This document shows positions 23,241 through 33,012 of a DNA stretch of 47,984 nt, piece after piece. Positions within the stretch are counted from its first letter, which is position 1, and every line of letters starts with the position of its first letter. A program made the position numbers and the translations under genes. The notes beneath the pieces are model-generated. The model did not search any database and was not told where the DNA came from. It saw only the letters and a list, made by a program, of their open reading frames with translations. The stretch lies in NCBI GenBank assembly GCA_019113915.1, contig DXGM01000017.1, positions 1-47,984 of the forward strand. Direction: 5' to 3'. The stretch is from Candidatus Gordonibacter avicola (lineage in GTDB: Bacteria > Actinomycetota > Coriobacteriia > Coriobacteriales > Eggerthellaceae).

Positions 23241-24380
23241 TTAGCGCTGGCGCTTCAGGAAGTCGGGAATGTAATCCTCATCCGCAAAGCGACCGCTGTT
23301 CGACGACGTGGAGAACGACACCGGCGGCGCAGAAGGCTGCGGCGTGGACACCGGCATCGACGGCTCCGGCGTGGTGGATGCAAACAGGTTGCTGCGCGAG
23401 AAGTCCATGGAGGACTGCTGCTGGCCGTTGGACTTAAAACCCGTGGCAATAACCGTGATGCGCACCTGGTCACCCATGCCCTCATCGACAATCTGGCCGT
23501 AGATGATGTTGGCGTTCTCGTCGGCGCAGGCCTCAACGGTGCGAGCCGCGGCATCCACTTCGGTAAGCGTCAAGTCAGGCCCACCGGCAATGGAGAACAG
23601 CACGCGCGAAGCACCCGCGATGGAGGTCTCCAGCAAGTTCGAGTTCGTGGCCTGCTGAGCGGCGTCGAGCGCACGGTTTTCGCCCTGCGCAATGCCGATG
23701 CCCATCATGGCCGTGCCAGCATCCTTCATGACGGTGCGGATGTCCGCGAAGTCAAGGTTGATGAGGCCCGGAATGGTGATGAGGTCGGTCACGCCCTGGA
23801 TGCCCTGGCGCAGCGTGTCGTCGGCGATGCGGAACGCGTCCAGCATGCTCGTTTTCTTGTCAACAATTTCCAGCAAGCGGTCGTTCGGGATAACAATGAG
23901 CGTGTCAACTTTTTGCGACAGCAGATCGACACCCTGCTCGGCCTGGTTCCGGCGCGTACGGCCCTCAAACGAGAACGGCTTGGTAACCACGCCCACCGTC
24001 AGCGCGCCAATTTCTTCGCGCGCAATTTCAGCAATAATAGGAGCGGCGCCCGTACCCGTGCCGCCGCCTTCGCCAGCCGTAACGAACACCATGTCCGCTT
24101 CGGCAAGCGCCTCGCGAATTTCCGCGCGGCTTTCTTCCGCCGCCTGGCAACCCACCTCAGGATTCGCACCGGCACCCAGGCCGCGTGTCAACTCCTCGCC
24201 GATGTGAATCGTCTTGTCGGCATCCGACATGAGCAAGGCCTGTCGGTCGGTGTTCACGGCGATAAACTCGACGCCACGCACCCCCGCCTCGACCATGCGG
24301 TTCACGGCATTCGTGCCGCCGCCTCCGACACCGACGACCTTAATGACCGCCAAATGATCGGAACCCATTTTGTTTGGCAT
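23241..24380 (-). CDS. ftsZ: Cell division GTPase FtsZ
   Basis: FtsZ polymerises into the cytokinetic ring. The 379-residue protein has [13 protein letters not shown] near 18, the tubulin signature [13 protein letters not shown] near 103, [11 protein letters not shown] and a variable Ser/Pro linker. The C-terminal peptide [12 protein letters not shown] is the docking site for SepF and other partners. The start is ATG at 24380 with GGAGG 6 bases upstream; a 19-codon upstream in-frame extension is rejected. It has its own promoter in the 210-bp gap after ftsQ, allowing ftsZ-divIVA to be expressed apart from the mur genes. Confidence 0.98.
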   Translation of the reverse strand: MPNKMGSDHLAVIKVVGVGGGGTNAVNRMVEAGVRGVEFIAVNTDRQALLMSDADKTIHIGEELTRGLGAGANPEVGCQAAEESRAEIREALAEADMVFVTAGEGGGTGTGAAPIIAEIAREEIGALTVGVVTKPFSFEGRTRRNQAEQGVDLLSQKVDTLIVIPNDRLLEIVDKKTSMLDAFRIADDTLRQGIQGVTDLITIPGLINLDFADIRTVMKDAGTAMMGIGIAQGENRALDAAQQATNSNLLETSIAGASRVLFSIAGGPDLTLTEVDAAARTVEACADENANIIYGQIVDEGMGDQVRITVIATGFKSNGQQQSSMDFSRSNLFASTTPEPSMPVSTPQPSAPPVSFSTSSNSGRFADEDYIPDFLKRQR

Positions 24381-24445
24381 TGTATCCTCCACACCTGCTG
24401 CGTTTTGAGTCTGCGATTCCCGTTGGGTACAGTTCACGTGGGGTT

Positions 24446-24473
24446 ATTGTACACGATGCTCAACCATTTGCAA
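24446..24473 (-). promoter_or_regulatory. Likely ftsZ promoter
   Basis: On the minus strand there is TTGCAA at 24473-24468, a 16-bp spacer and TACAAT at 24451-24446, about 66 bp before the ftsZ start in an A/T-richer gap. Confidence 0.6.
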
Positions 24474-24590
24474 ATTACACCGAGGTAATGAAAACCGCAC
24501 GTCCACAGATATAGCGGATGAACGGAACTGAGCCGTGCGCCTTATAAGGATTACGCGCCCGCGCAGGCGAAAACGCCGCTTCAAAAAGCG

Positions 24591-25661
24591 CTACAGCGCG
24601 CGCCAGGTGGGGCGTTCGACGGCTCGGACGTTGATGTAAACGACATCCGGGTTGTCTTCCATGATTTTGAGGCAGACGCGTTCCTTTTCGCGGATGTCGT
24701 CTGCTTTGCCGAAGGCTATCTCTACGCCGCTGTCCAGTTCGAGCTTTGTTTCCTCGGGACCGGCGGCCGATACCTTGGTGACGTGGTCGGCCAAATCGGT
24801 GGTCAGGCCCGACACAATGTCAAGCGCGTTATTCACGTTATCGTCGGAGCAGTACGTGCCGATGTCGGCCTTCGTTGCGTAGGGTACGTCGGTGATAGCC
24901 AGCACGGCGGCGGCATCCTCGTACACCTTGGGGCTGGTGGCCTTACCTGTTTCGGACTCGGGGTCGGGGATGGGCATGAGCCACATGTGATCCGATGCGA
25001 TGGCCCACTGCTTGACAGACGTGGCGTCCTCGGTGGGCACGTGCACCACTGCAGCGATGGTACGCTCGGTTACCGCCAGTTCCAACGTGTTGGGAAATAC
25101 GCGTTTGACCTGCGCGTCTTTCACCCACGAGTTCTTCAGCAGCCGCTCGCGAATGCCGGAGGCATCCACGCGCAGAAGCGTGGTGTTCGCGGGCACGTTC
25201 GCCATGTTCGTCATGTCGTTGGCCGTGAGGTGCTCCACGCCGGAAACTGTCACGTTTTCGATGGCGAATGCGTCGGAGTAGTACACGGCAACGCCGCCGC
25301 CCACGAGCGCGGCCACCACGCAGAGCACGGCCACAATGCGGATGACGTGGCGACGGTAGGTGTTGTGGGCGCGCTGGGCACGTTCGGCGCGGTCGAGGTC
25401 ACCCACGCGCACCGACGTGATGCGCTGCTGCGGACGCGGCGAACCCGTGTAGCGGCCGCCCGGCATAGCGCGGTAGGCCCCGGCCTGCGAAGGGCGCGAC
25501 GAAGTGCGCCCGGAACTGGTCGGACGATTCCCCTGCCGCGTGCTCCTGCCCGCCTTCGCTTGCGAGCGGGTAGAACGCGACGAGGGCGCTGGCGTCCGTC
25601 CGCGTCCTGACTTACTGCGAGAACCCGAGGAAGCGGACTTCCGGTTGTAATTCGATGCCAT
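24591..25661 (-). CDS. ftsQ: Division protein FtsQ/DivIB
   Basis: A 356-residue bitopic membrane protein linking the FtsZ ring to septal wall synthesis. It has a long basic Ser/Arg/Gly-rich cytoplasmic N-terminus (about 1-105), one membrane segment (VIRIVAVLCVVAALVGGGVAVYY, near 105-128), a POTRA domain (FAIENVTVSGVEHLTANDM ... ) and an FtsQ/DivIB core (WVKDAQVKRVFPNTLELAVTER). Its ATG at 25661 lies inside the 3' end of murB (50-bp overlap) with a weak ribosome site, so translation is probably coupled. The start could be further in, but the overlap is modest and the tail composition continuous. Confidence 0.9.
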   Translation of the reverse strand: MASNYNRKSASSGSRSKSGRGRTPAPSSRSTRSQAKAGRSTRQGNRPTSSGRTSSRPSQAGAYRAMPGGRYTGSPRPQQRITSVRVGDLDRAERAQRAHNTYRRHVIRIVAVLCVVAALVGGGVAVYYSDAFAIENVTVSGVEHLTANDMTNMANVPANTTLLRVDASGIRERLLKNSWVKDAQVKRVFPNTLELAVTERTIAAVVHVPTEDATSVKQWAIASDHMWLMPIPDPESETGKATSPKVYEDAAAVLAITDVPYATKADIGTYCSDDNVNNALDIVSGLTTDLADHVTKVSAAGPEETKLELDSGVEIAFGKADDIREKERVCLKIMEDNPDVVYINVRAVERPTWRAL

Positions 25662-26544
25662 AGGTTTCGCTTACCTTCGCCTGTACGAGTTCGATAAGAT
25701 CCTTCACGTCGCGCGCCGTGGCGTCGCCCGTGTTCACGATGAAATTCGCGTGCAGCTCGCTCACCTGCGCGCCTCCCTTACACACGCCCTTGAGCCCGGC
25801 GCCTTCCACGAGCGCGCCCGCCGAGTTGCCCTCGGGGTTGCGAAACACGCTGCCGCACGAGGGGTCCGACAGCGGCTGTGTCTTCTTGCGCCGCGCGAGC
25901 GAGGCCTCCATCTTACCGCGGATGAAGAACGGATCGGCAGGCTCTACGGAAAGTTCGCATTCGAGAATGATGTCCTCGGGGCGAAACGAGCTGGTGCGAT
26001 AGTCCCACGCAATCTCGTCGCCCGCACGGCGCACAAGGCCCTCACCTGGGGTGAACGTGGTCACCGAGGCCACGCGCTCGCCTATCCACTCGTCACGCGA
26101 GCCGGCGTTCATACGCAGCGCGCCCCCCACCGTGCCCGGGGTACCCACGGCGAACTCAAGCCCCGCAAGCGAGCGGCGAAACGCCTCCTGCACCACCGAC
26201 GACAGCGGCACGCCCGCACCCACGCAAAAACGCTGCGTGTCCTCGTCGAAGCGGCAGGTGCGAAAATCCCGCCCGAGCGCTATCACCACGCCGGGAAAGC
26301 CCTCGTCAGCCACCAGTAAATTACTGCCGCGGCCAACGACCACCCACGGTACGTCCGTGCGTTCGCACGCTTCCACCAGCCGCGTGAGCGCGCCGATGGA
26401 CGCCACCTGCACGTAGAAGCGCGCGGGGCCGCCGATGCGGTACATCGTGTGGCGGCTCATGGGTTCGGAAGGATACACATCGGCGTCGAAACGACCGTCG
26501 ACGAGCAGCGCCTCCAGCGGCGAAGATGCGTGGCGTGCGGTCAC
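25612..26544 (-). CDS. murB: UDP-N-acetylenolpyruvoylglucosamine reductase
   Basis: MurB reduces UDP-GlcNAc-enolpyruvate to UDP-MurNAc with NADPH and FAD. The 310-residue protein shows TMYRIGGPARFYVQ, the FAD-binding GRGSNLLVADEGFPGVVI, GTPGTVGGALRMNAG, and the catalytic CGSVFRNPEG near 240, with LKGVCKGGAQVSELHANFIVN after it. The likely start is GTG at 26544, 7 bp after the murC stop, with AGGTAGGG before it. The 3' end overlaps ftsQ by 50 bp. murA is not in the window. Confidence 0.95.
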   Translation of the reverse strand: MTARHASSPLEALLVDGRFDADVYPSEPMSRHTMYRIGGPARFYVQVASIGALTRLVEACERTDVPWVVVGRGSNLLVADEGFPGVVIALGRDFRTCRFDEDTQRFCVGAGVPLSSVVQEAFRRSLAGLEFAVGTPGTVGGALRMNAGSRDEWIGERVASVTTFTPGEGLVRRAGDEIAWDYRTSSFRPEDIILECELSVEPADPFFIRGKMEASLARRKKTQPLSDPSCGSVFRNPEGNSAGALVEGAGLKGVCKGGAQVSELHANFIVNTGDATARDVKDLIELVQAKVSETYGIELQPEVRFLGFSQ

Positions 26545-26551
26545 GGCTGCC

Positions 26552-28018
26552 CTACCTTTGGGTGGGGGCTGCGGAAGCCGCGCTCGAGTCGCCCGCGTGC
26601 AGCACCTCAACCAGCTGCGGCCCGATGGCCGTCACGTCGCCCGCACCCATGGTGATAACCAGGTCACCCGCGTTCGCTTTCGCGGCCAGATACGGCACCA
26701 CTTCAATGCGGCGCGGCACGTAGGCCGCCTCGGGGTGACCCGCATGATCCAACACCACGTTGAGGAACGTCTTGCCACTCACACCCGGGATGGGCGCCTC
26801 GCCCGCCGGATACACGTCCATGAAGGTGACGGAATCCGCCGCGTCGAACGCGCGGCCAAATTCGTCGGCCAGCACCTCGGTGAACAGGGGGGCACGCGAG
26901 TAGCGGTGCGGCTGGAACAGCACGTGCACGTGGCGATAGCCCAAGCGCGAGGCCGCCTCAATGGTGGCCGCAATCTCGGTCGGGTGGTGCGCGTAATCGT
27001 CCACCACCGTAATGCCGGCCGCCTCCCCTACCAAATCGAAGCGGCGGCGCACGCCGGCAAAGTTGCCTATGGCCTGGGCTGCCACCAGCGCATCCATGCC
27101 CAGCGCGTCAATGAGCGTTATAACACCTGCGGCATTGAGTGCGTTATGCGAGCCAGGATTCTGCTTAATGTGAGCCGCCAGTACGCGCCCGTCAGGCAGC
27201 GCGAGCGAAAAGTCACTCCCCACGCCCTTCGGCTCAAACGACACAATGCGCGCGTCGCAGTCTTCGCCAAAGCCGTACGTGATGACCGGGCGGCCGGTGG
27301 AGCGTGCCAAGCGAGTGAGTTCTGCGTCGTCGCCGCAGACCACGGCCACGCCGCCATCCTCGGGCACCGATGCAATGAACGCGCCAAACTTCTCGTAGAT
27401 TTCGTCGAGGTCGCGGTAGTGATCCAAGTGATCGGCCTCGATGTTGGTCACCAGCACAGCGCGCGGCGACAAGTACGTGAACGACTTGTCGCTTTCGTCG
27501 GCCTCCACCACGTAGTGCGGCCCGCGCCCGGAATGGGCGTTGGTGCCGTAGGCGCGCACGATGCCGCCAATGAGGAACGTGGGGTCTTCGCCCATGTCAT
27601 CCAGCACGCTGGCCAGCATAGAAGACGTGGTGGTCTTGCCGTGCGTGCCCGCCACCGCAAGCGTTTCCAAGTCGCGGCCCAAATGCGCCAGCATCTGCGC
27701 GCGGTGCCAAATGGGCAGGCCACGTTCTTGGGCGGCGCGGTATTCGGGGTTGTTGTCCAAAATGGCCGTGGACACCACCACGCGGTCGGGCGCCGCATCG
27801 GTACATCCCGGGCCACCGGGAATATTCGCCGCATCGTGGCCAATGTGCACGTCGATGCCTGCCGCTTTCAGCTGCTTGGTGTAGCGGCTTTCCTTCAAAT
27901 CCGAGCCGCTCACGCACAGGCCCTGGTCAAACGCCACGCGCGCAATGCCACTCATGCCGACGCCGCCCACCCCGATGAAGTGCACCGAGCGCAGGTTGCA
28001 ATTGTCGTTGGTATCCAT
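26552..28018 (-). CDS. murC: UDP-N-acetylmuramate--L-alanine ligase
   Basis: MurC adds L-Ala to UDP-MurNAc, using ATP. It is 488 residues, with the N-terminal nucleotide fold VHFIGVGGVGMSGIA, the P-loop AGTHGKTTTSSML, EADESDKSF, and DDYAHHPTEIAATI in the last domain with LFQPHRYSR after it. ATG at 28018 has GAGGAAAGG about 9 bases upstream. It lies 48 bp after murG and 7 bp before murB. Confidence 0.97.
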   Translation of the reverse strand: MDTNDNCNLRSVHFIGVGGVGMSGIARVAFDQGLCVSGSDLKESRYTKQLKAAGIDVHIGHDAANIPGGPGCTDAAPDRVVVSTAILDNNPEYRAAQERGLPIWHRAQMLAHLGRDLETLAVAGTHGKTTTSSMLASVLDDMGEDPTFLIGGIVRAYGTNAHSGRGPHYVVEADESDKSFTYLSPRAVLVTNIEADHLDHYRDLDEIYEKFGAFIASVPEDGGVAVVCGDDAELTRLARSTGRPVITYGFGEDCDARIVSFEPKGVGSDFSLALPDGRVLAAHIKQNPGSHNALNAAGVITLIDALGMDALVAAQAIGNFAGVRRRFDLVGEAAGITVVDDYAHHPTEIAATIEAASRLGYRHVHVLFQPHRYSRAPLFTEVLADEFGRAFDAADSVTFMDVYPAGEAPIPGVSGKTFLNVVLDHAGHPEAAYVPRRIEVVPYLAAKANAGDLVITMGAGDVTAIGPQLVEVLHAGDSSAASAAPTQR

Positions 28019-28066
28019 ATCGTAGTGCCTTTCCTCTGCGAGCCTTCCATGGTAACCAAAGAGGGC

Positions 28067-29167
28067 CTAACGCGCCGCCTCCATCACAACATCTGCCAAT
28101 CTTGCAGCCGCGTCCTCAGTTTTTTGCGCGCGGGCCGCTGCACTCATGCGTGCGCGTACGTCCGCATCATCCAGCAGCGAGTGCACAAGCTGCGCGAACT
28201 CGGGGCCTTCTACCTTGTCGTCTGCCACCAGGTACGCGCAACCCGCTTCCACGTAGGCGCGCGCGTTCGTGGTCTGGTGGTCTTCGGTGGCGAAGGGGAA
28301 CGGCACAAGCAGCGCCGGCAACGCCCGCGCCGACACTTCGGCAAGCGACGAGGCCCCCGCGCGCGACACGATGGCATCGGCCGCCGCCATGGCCGCACCC
28401 ATAAAGTCCAGGTAGCCGAAGAGGTGCCAGCGCTTTTCTTCTTCCGGCGTGAGCGCCAGGGCATCACGCACGGCGTCATACTCCTTCGGACCCGTGACGT
28501 GCACCACATGCACATCAGGCGCGGACAGAAGGTCACCCTTCATGGCGCACACCGCCTGGTTGAGGTGGCGCGCACCCAGGCTGCCGCCCGTCACCAACAG
28601 CAGGCGCGCGTCCTCCGGCACGCCCAAACGCTCGCGACCTTCGGCGCGTGTGGCCGACAGCACGCTGCGGCGCACCGGGTTGCCCGTCAGCACCACGCGC
28701 GAGCGCGCGGGTTCTTTCAGCGGAGCGGCGGCATGCTCGTAGGTGAGACACACGGCGCGCGCCTTCTTCGCCAGGTACTTGTTTGCCATGCCCATGACGG
28801 AGTTTTGCTCGTGTATGACCACGGGAATGCCCAACTTTTCGGCCGCGCGCCCCACGGGAATGCACACGTAGCCGCCGAAGCACACCACGATGTCGGCACC
28901 AATCTCGGCAAGCCACTTCTTTGCGGCACCCGTGCTCTTTTGGATTTTCGCCACGCCCTTTGGCAGCGTGAGCGGGTGGTTGCGATTGAAACCAGCGGCC
29001 TCGAACGCCTGAAACGGGATGCCCGCCTCGCGCACAAGCCGCCCCTCCACGCCCTGTGGGGTACCGGCGAAACGCACGTCGCAGCCGCGCTCTTTCAGCA
29101 CCTCGGCCAGCGCAAGCGCCGGGTTAATATGACCAGCGGTTCCGCCGCCGGAAAGTACGACCAGCAT
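28067..29167 (-). CDS. murG: MurG, lipid II-forming N-acetylglucosaminyltransferase
   Basis: MurG transfers GlcNAc from UDP-GlcNAc onto lipid I at the inner membrane face. The 366-residue GT-B protein has SGGGTAGHINPALALAEVL at the start, PVVIHEQNSVMGMANK, TGGSLGARHLNQ, and SRAGASSLAEVSA with LVPFPFATEDHQTTNA in the donor site. AGGAGG lies 7 bases before the ATG. It starts 3 bp after the ftsW stop. Confidence 0.97.
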   Translation of the reverse strand: MLVVLSGGGTAGHINPALALAEVLKERGCDVRFAGTPQGVEGRLVREAGIPFQAFEAAGFNRNHPLTLPKGVAKIQKSTGAAKKWLAEIGADIVVCFGGYVCIPVGRAAEKLGIPVVIHEQNSVMGMANKYLAKKARAVCLTYEHAAAPLKEPARSRVVLTGNPVRRSVLSATRAEGRERLGVPEDARLLLVTGGSLGARHLNQAVCAMKGDLLSAPDVHVVHVTGPKEYDAVRDALALTPEEEKRWHLFGYLDFMGAAMAAADAIVSRAGASSLAEVSARALPALLVPFPFATEDHQTTNARAYVEAGCAYLVADDKVEGPEFAQLVHSLLDDADVRARMSAAARAQKTEDAAARLADVVMEAAR

Positions 29168-29170
29168 GTT

Positions 29171-30433
29171 CTACCTCCTGTTGCTGCGGGCGCGCGACGA
29201 ACCACTGCGCGGCTCGGCCGGCTCGGCGCGCACAACGCGTAAGTCGGCGCGACGGCGCTCGTAGACCTCGGACACATTCGACCCCTGCGACACCGACAAG
29301 ATCAACCCCACCATCATAAGCGAGGCAATGAGCGACGAGCCGCCGGACGATATGAACGGCAGCGGCTTTCCCACCACGGGGAACCACCCGATAACCATGG
29401 CGATATTCAGAAACGCCTGGAACGCTATCATAATAGTAAGACCGCCGGCAATCATGGTACCGAACCCGTCGGGTGCCGAGCGCGCCACGCGCATGCCAGC
29501 GTACAAAAACAGCAGGAACAGCACGATAACTGCCAGCGCGCCCACCAGCCCCAATTCCTCAGCAATGATGGCGAAGATGAAGTCGGTGTCGGACTGCGTG
29601 AGGTACAAGAACTTCTCGTGCGAGTTGCCCAACCCCACACCGAACAGGCCACCGCCCGAGATGGCATAGAGCGAGTGAATGAGCTGGTAGCCCGTGCCGT
29701 AGCCACCCTCGCCGTCGTTCCACGGGTTCAGAAACACCATGAGGCGCGCGCGGCGGTACTCCGACCCGAAGATGCCCACCAGGCCAAGCGCCACCACAGC
29801 CAGGAGCACCACCACAATCACACGCGTGGGCACCTCGCCCAGCCACATGACCGCGACAATACCCACGACGCAGATCATGGCCGTGCCGAGGTCCGATTGC
29901 TGCACCAACACCAGCAGCACGGGGGCCAGCACCAGCAGAAATATCAGCACGAAGAAAGTGGACACCGTAAGTTGGCCGTCGCGGAAATCCGAGAACAGGC
30001 GCGCGGCCACCAGCACGAGCGCAATCTTGGCGAACTCCGAGGGTTGGAGGCTGGCGCCTCCCACGGCAAGCCAGCGACTCGCGCCCCACTCGTCTTCACC
30101 CACGCCCATAAACGCGGTAGCCAGCAGCAGCACAAACGCAACGCCCCACACAATCCAGACGGCGTTACTCTTCCAAAGCGTATAGGGGATGAACTTCCAC
30201 AAAATGATGGCGAGCACAATACCCACGGCGGCGTACTTTACCTGGCCCACCATGTCGGCCATGGGGTTGACCTCGGCCGGGTCACCCGTGGAAAGCGCAA
30301 TGACCGACGAGGTGGAATACACCATGACGAAGCCCAACAGCAGCAACGCCAGTGTGGTCAGCAGAAGGATGATGCGCGGTCCCATGATGTGCGCGGGGAC
30401 TTCCCGCGCTCCGCGCGCGCCCCGGGCAGCCAT
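29171..30433 (-). CDS. ftsW: SEDS-family septal peptidoglycan polymerase FtsW
   Basis: FtsW polymerises lipid II at the septum together with the class B PBP. The 420-residue polytopic protein has about ten membrane segments and the SEDS marks LQPSEFAKIALVL, QQSDLGTAMI, GYQLIHSLYAISGGGLFGVG and PLPFISSGGSSL near the C-terminal end. It ends in a basic cytoplasmic tail rich in Arg and Ser. Its ATG is 7 bp after the murD stop, with GAAGGG inside the end of murD. It pairs functionally with ftsI in this cluster. Confidence 0.96.
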   Translation of the reverse strand: MAARGARGAREVPAHIMGPRIILLLTTLALLLLGFVMVYSTSSVIALSTGDPAEVNPMADMVGQVKYAAVGIVLAIILWKFIPYTLWKSNAVWIVWGVAFVLLLATAFMGVGEDEWGASRWLAVGGASLQPSEFAKIALVLVAARLFSDFRDGQLTVSTFFVLIFLLVLAPVLLVLVQQSDLGTAMICVVGIVAVMWLGEVPTRVIVVVLLAVVALGLVGIFGSEYRRARLMVFLNPWNDGEGGYGTGYQLIHSLYAISGGGLFGVGLGNSHEKFLYLTQSDTDFIFAIIAEELGLVGALAVIVLFLLFLYAGMRVARSAPDGFGTMIAGGLTIMIAFQAFLNIAMVIGWFPVVGKPLPFISSGGSSLIASLMMVGLILSVSQGSNVSEVYERRRADLRVVRAEPAEPRSGSSRARSNRR

Positions 30434-30440
30434 GACAAGC

Positions 30441-31961
30441 CTACCCTTCCGCGCGGGCTGCGCGCTGGGCTACGAGCGCCTTAAAGACACGCCCCCGCTC
30501 TTCGAAGGAGCCGAACTCATCAAACGACGCGCAGGCCGGGGACAGCAACACCACGTCCCCCGGGCGTGCGGCTGCGAGTGCCGCGTCGAAGGCGTCTTCC
30601 AGGTGGGCGGCGCGCAGGACGGAGAAATCCTCAGATACAGATCCACTAAAAGCTTCGCTAAAGCGTGACCCCGCTTCGCCAAAGCACACGACCGCGCGGG
30701 TGTGTGCGTGCGCGGCTTCTACCAGCGGTGCGAGGTCGGTTCCCTTGTCGTCGCCGCCCAGAAGCGCAATCACGCCCGTGCCGGGGAACGACGCGAGCGC
30801 CTTCAGCGTGGCGTCCACATTCGTGGCCTTGGAGTCGTTAACGCACGTGACGCCTGCCACCGAACCGCACGGTTCGATGCGATGCTCAAGCGGTGCGAAG
30901 GTGCGCAGGCCGCGCGCAACGGATGCCTCATCAGCGCCAAGAGCCAGCGCGCAGGCCGCCGCAGCAAGGGCGTTGCCCGCGTTGTGTGCGCCTTCGATAA
31001 GCAACTCGTCGGCGCGCACGAGCGCGTGCTCGCGGCCGCCCAATGCCACGGTAAGCGTGTCATCAGCGGCGATGAAGGCCGCGTTGTGGCTGCCGCAGCG
31101 CGCACGCATGTCGCCTGCCAAACCCTCTGCCGTGCCCAGCGGCACGTAGGCAAACCCGCGTTCATCGCCGAGCGCGCGCAGGCGCCTCACCTCAGCACGC
31201 ACGATGTCGTTCGTCGCGTCAAGCACCGCCACAGAACCCGGTATGTCCGCCAAGTTCGCCAGCAACTTCAACTTAGCGTCACGATACGCCTCAAACGTGC
31301 CATGCCAGTGCAAGTGATCAGGGGTAATGTTCAGCAGCGCCGCCGCGTTTGGCGCAAACTGCCTTGTGGAGGCCAACTGGTAGGACGACACCTCAGCCAC
31401 ATACACGTCAGTGCGCCCCGCCGCCACGGCGGCAATGCACGTGTCGCCGATGTTGCCCACGGCCGCGGCACGCGTTCCCGCTTCGCGCATGAGGTGCGCG
31501 ACAAGGGACGCCACCGTTGTCTTGCCGTTCGTGCCGGTGACGGCCGCCCACCGGCTGTCCGCCGCGCTCTCGCGCCAGGCGAATTCCACTTCGCTCACTG
31601 TTTCGGCGCTGGTCGCGGCACCGGACGCATAGAGCGCCGAAGACTGGGGAATACCAGGGCTCGGCACGCAGATATCAAACGCGGGGTTCTGCTCACGCAC
31701 AGGCAACGCAGCCACCAGTTCGGCCACGGCATCATCGCCGAACGCCACGTGCGCACCGGCCGCAGCCGCTTGGGCCGCGAACGCCTCGGACGCATCCGTG
31801 CGTGCGCCGGCCGCTATAGCCAGCGCTTCCACGCGCTCGCCCACCAGCGGCAGGCAGTAGTCCACCATGGCGCGGCCGGAGGCCCCCAGGCCCAAAATAA
31901 GCACACGCCCCAGGCGCATTGGCGCGCATCGACGCCCTTCGATGAAGCCCTCGCGCGTCAT
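30441..31961 (-). CDS. murD: UDP-N-acetylmuramoyl-L-alanine--D-glutamate ligase
   Basis: MurD adds D-Glu to UDP-MurNAc-L-Ala. The 506-residue Mur ligase has an N-terminal VLILGLGASGRAMVDY, the P-loop AVTGTNGKTTVASLVAH, NITPDHLHWHGTF, EHRIEP and NDSKATNVDATLKAL. The start is either ATG at 31961, 3 bp after the mraY stop, or ATG at 31919; neither has an ideally spaced ribosome site, so coupling to mraY is probable. Confidence 0.96.
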   Translation of the reverse strand: MTREGFIEGRRCAPMRLGRVLILGLGASGRAMVDYCLPLVGERVEALAIAAGARTDASEAFAAQAAAAGAHVAFGDDAVAELVAALPVREQNPAFDICVPSPGIPQSSALYASGAATSAETVSEVEFAWRESAADSRWAAVTGTNGKTTVASLVAHLMREAGTRAAAVGNIGDTCIAAVAAGRTDVYVAEVSSYQLASTRQFAPNAAALLNITPDHLHWHGTFEAYRDAKLKLLANLADIPGSVAVLDATNDIVRAEVRRLRALGDERGFAYVPLGTAEGLAGDMRARCGSHNAAFIAADDTLTVALGGREHALVRADELLIEGAHNAGNALAAAACALALGADEASVARGLRTFAPLEHRIEPCGSVAGVTCVNDSKATNVDATLKALASFPGTGVIALLGGDDKGTDLAPLVEAAHAHTRAVVCFGEAGSRFSEAFSGSVSEDFSVLRAAHLEDAFDAALAAARPGDVVLLSPACASFDEFGSFEERGRVFKALVAQRAARAEG

Positions 31962-31964
31962 ACC

Positions 31965-33011
31965 CTACGCCACCGCCATGAGCGACTCGGCGAAGTACAG
32001 CGAGAAACCGCAGGCCGCAAGCACACCGGAGATAATCCAGAAGCGCACAACCACCTTCGTCTCGCTCCACCCCTTCTTCTCGAAGTGGTGATGCAACGGC
32101 GCCATGAGGAAGATGCGCTTGCGGGTTTTCTTGAAGTAGAACACCTGAATCATGACGGACAGGGCCTCGGCCACAAACAGGCCGCCAATGATGATGGAGA
32201 TGAACTCGGTCTTCGTGAGCACAGCCAGGCACCCAAGCGCCATGCCGAGCGCAAGCGAGCCGGTGTCGCCCATGAAGATGTCGGCCGGGAACGAGTTGAA
32301 CCACAGAAACCCGACGCACGCGCCCGCGATGGCGGCCGCAAAGATGGCGGGCTCCAGAAGGTCGGAGCGGTACGCGATGGCGGCCATAACAATCATAACA
32401 ATCATGACGGTGCCGGCGGCCAGGCCGTCCAGCCCGTCAGTGAGGTTCACCGCGTTGCACAAGCCCACCAACAGGATATTCACGAACAAGAGGTAGAGCC
32501 ACGGAATGGCGATGCCGTCGCCAATGGGCACCACCGTGGTGAGAATGCCGAAGTCAAATGTGTAGATAAACGGAATCTCCACCGTGGGCTCAATGCCAAT
32601 GAGGTTCACTGCCACCAGGCAAAACACCGTGGCAATGGCGAACTGGCCCACCAGTTTCATCTTCGGCGTAAGGCCGAGCGAGCGCTCTTTGATCACCTTC
32701 GACGCATCGTCGACCAAACCCAACAGACCCGTGAGCACCGTGGCACCCAACAGCACAAACGTCTCGGGCGTGGGCATGCCTACCACAAGCGCCGTCGCGA
32801 TAACGGCAATGAGCATGATGACGCCACCCATGGTGGGCGTGCCTTGCTTGACCAGGTGACTCTCGGGGCCGTCAGCGCGCACCTGCTGACCGATGTGGCT
32901 GGATTTGAGGAACCTAATCCAAAACGGCGTGAGCGCCATGGTAACCACAATGGCCAGTACAATGGCCAAAAACACGAGAAACGTTGGATATTCCGAAAAG
33001 ATAGCAAACAT
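31965..33011 (-). CDS. mraY: Phospho-N-acetylmuramoyl-pentapeptide transferase
   Basis: MraY moves phospho-MurNAc-pentapeptide onto undecaprenyl phosphate to make lipid I. The 348-residue membrane protein has about ten segments, the Mg-site DDASKV, NAVNLTDGLDGLAAG, FMGDTGSLALG and PLHHHFEKKGWSE, all family signatures. Its ATG follows the murF stop by one base. Confidence 0.97.
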   Translation of the reverse strand: MFAIFSEYPTFLVFLAIVLAIVVTMALTPFWIRFLKSSHIGQQVRADGPESHLVKQGTPTMGGVIMLIAVIATALVVGMPTPETFVLLGATVLTGLLGLVDDASKVIKERSLGLTPKMKLVGQFAIATVFCLVAVNLIGIEPTVEIPFIYTFDFGILTTVVPIGDGIAIPWLYLLFVNILLVGLCNAVNLTDGLDGLAAGTVMIVMIVMAAIAYRSDLLEPAIFAAAIAGACVGFLWFNSFPADIFMGDTGSLALGMALGCLAVLTKTEFISIIIGGLFVAEALSVMIQVFYFKKTRKRIFLMAPLHHHFEKKGWSETKVVVRFWIISGVLAACGFSLYFAESLMAVA

Positions 33012-33012
33012 A

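Noticed and set aside
22140..24488. A very long open frame (about 780 codons) on the plus strand opposite pgeF and ftsZ
   Set aside because: It is antisense to clearly conserved genes, its product is Arg/His/Ala-rich with no recognisable domain, and such frames arise in high-GC DNA.
26435..29242. A 935-codon open frame on the plus strand opposite murC and murG
   Set aside because: It is antisense to essential conserved genes and has shadow-like composition (His/Arg/Ala-rich). High GC with a codon bias leaves the antisense frame open.
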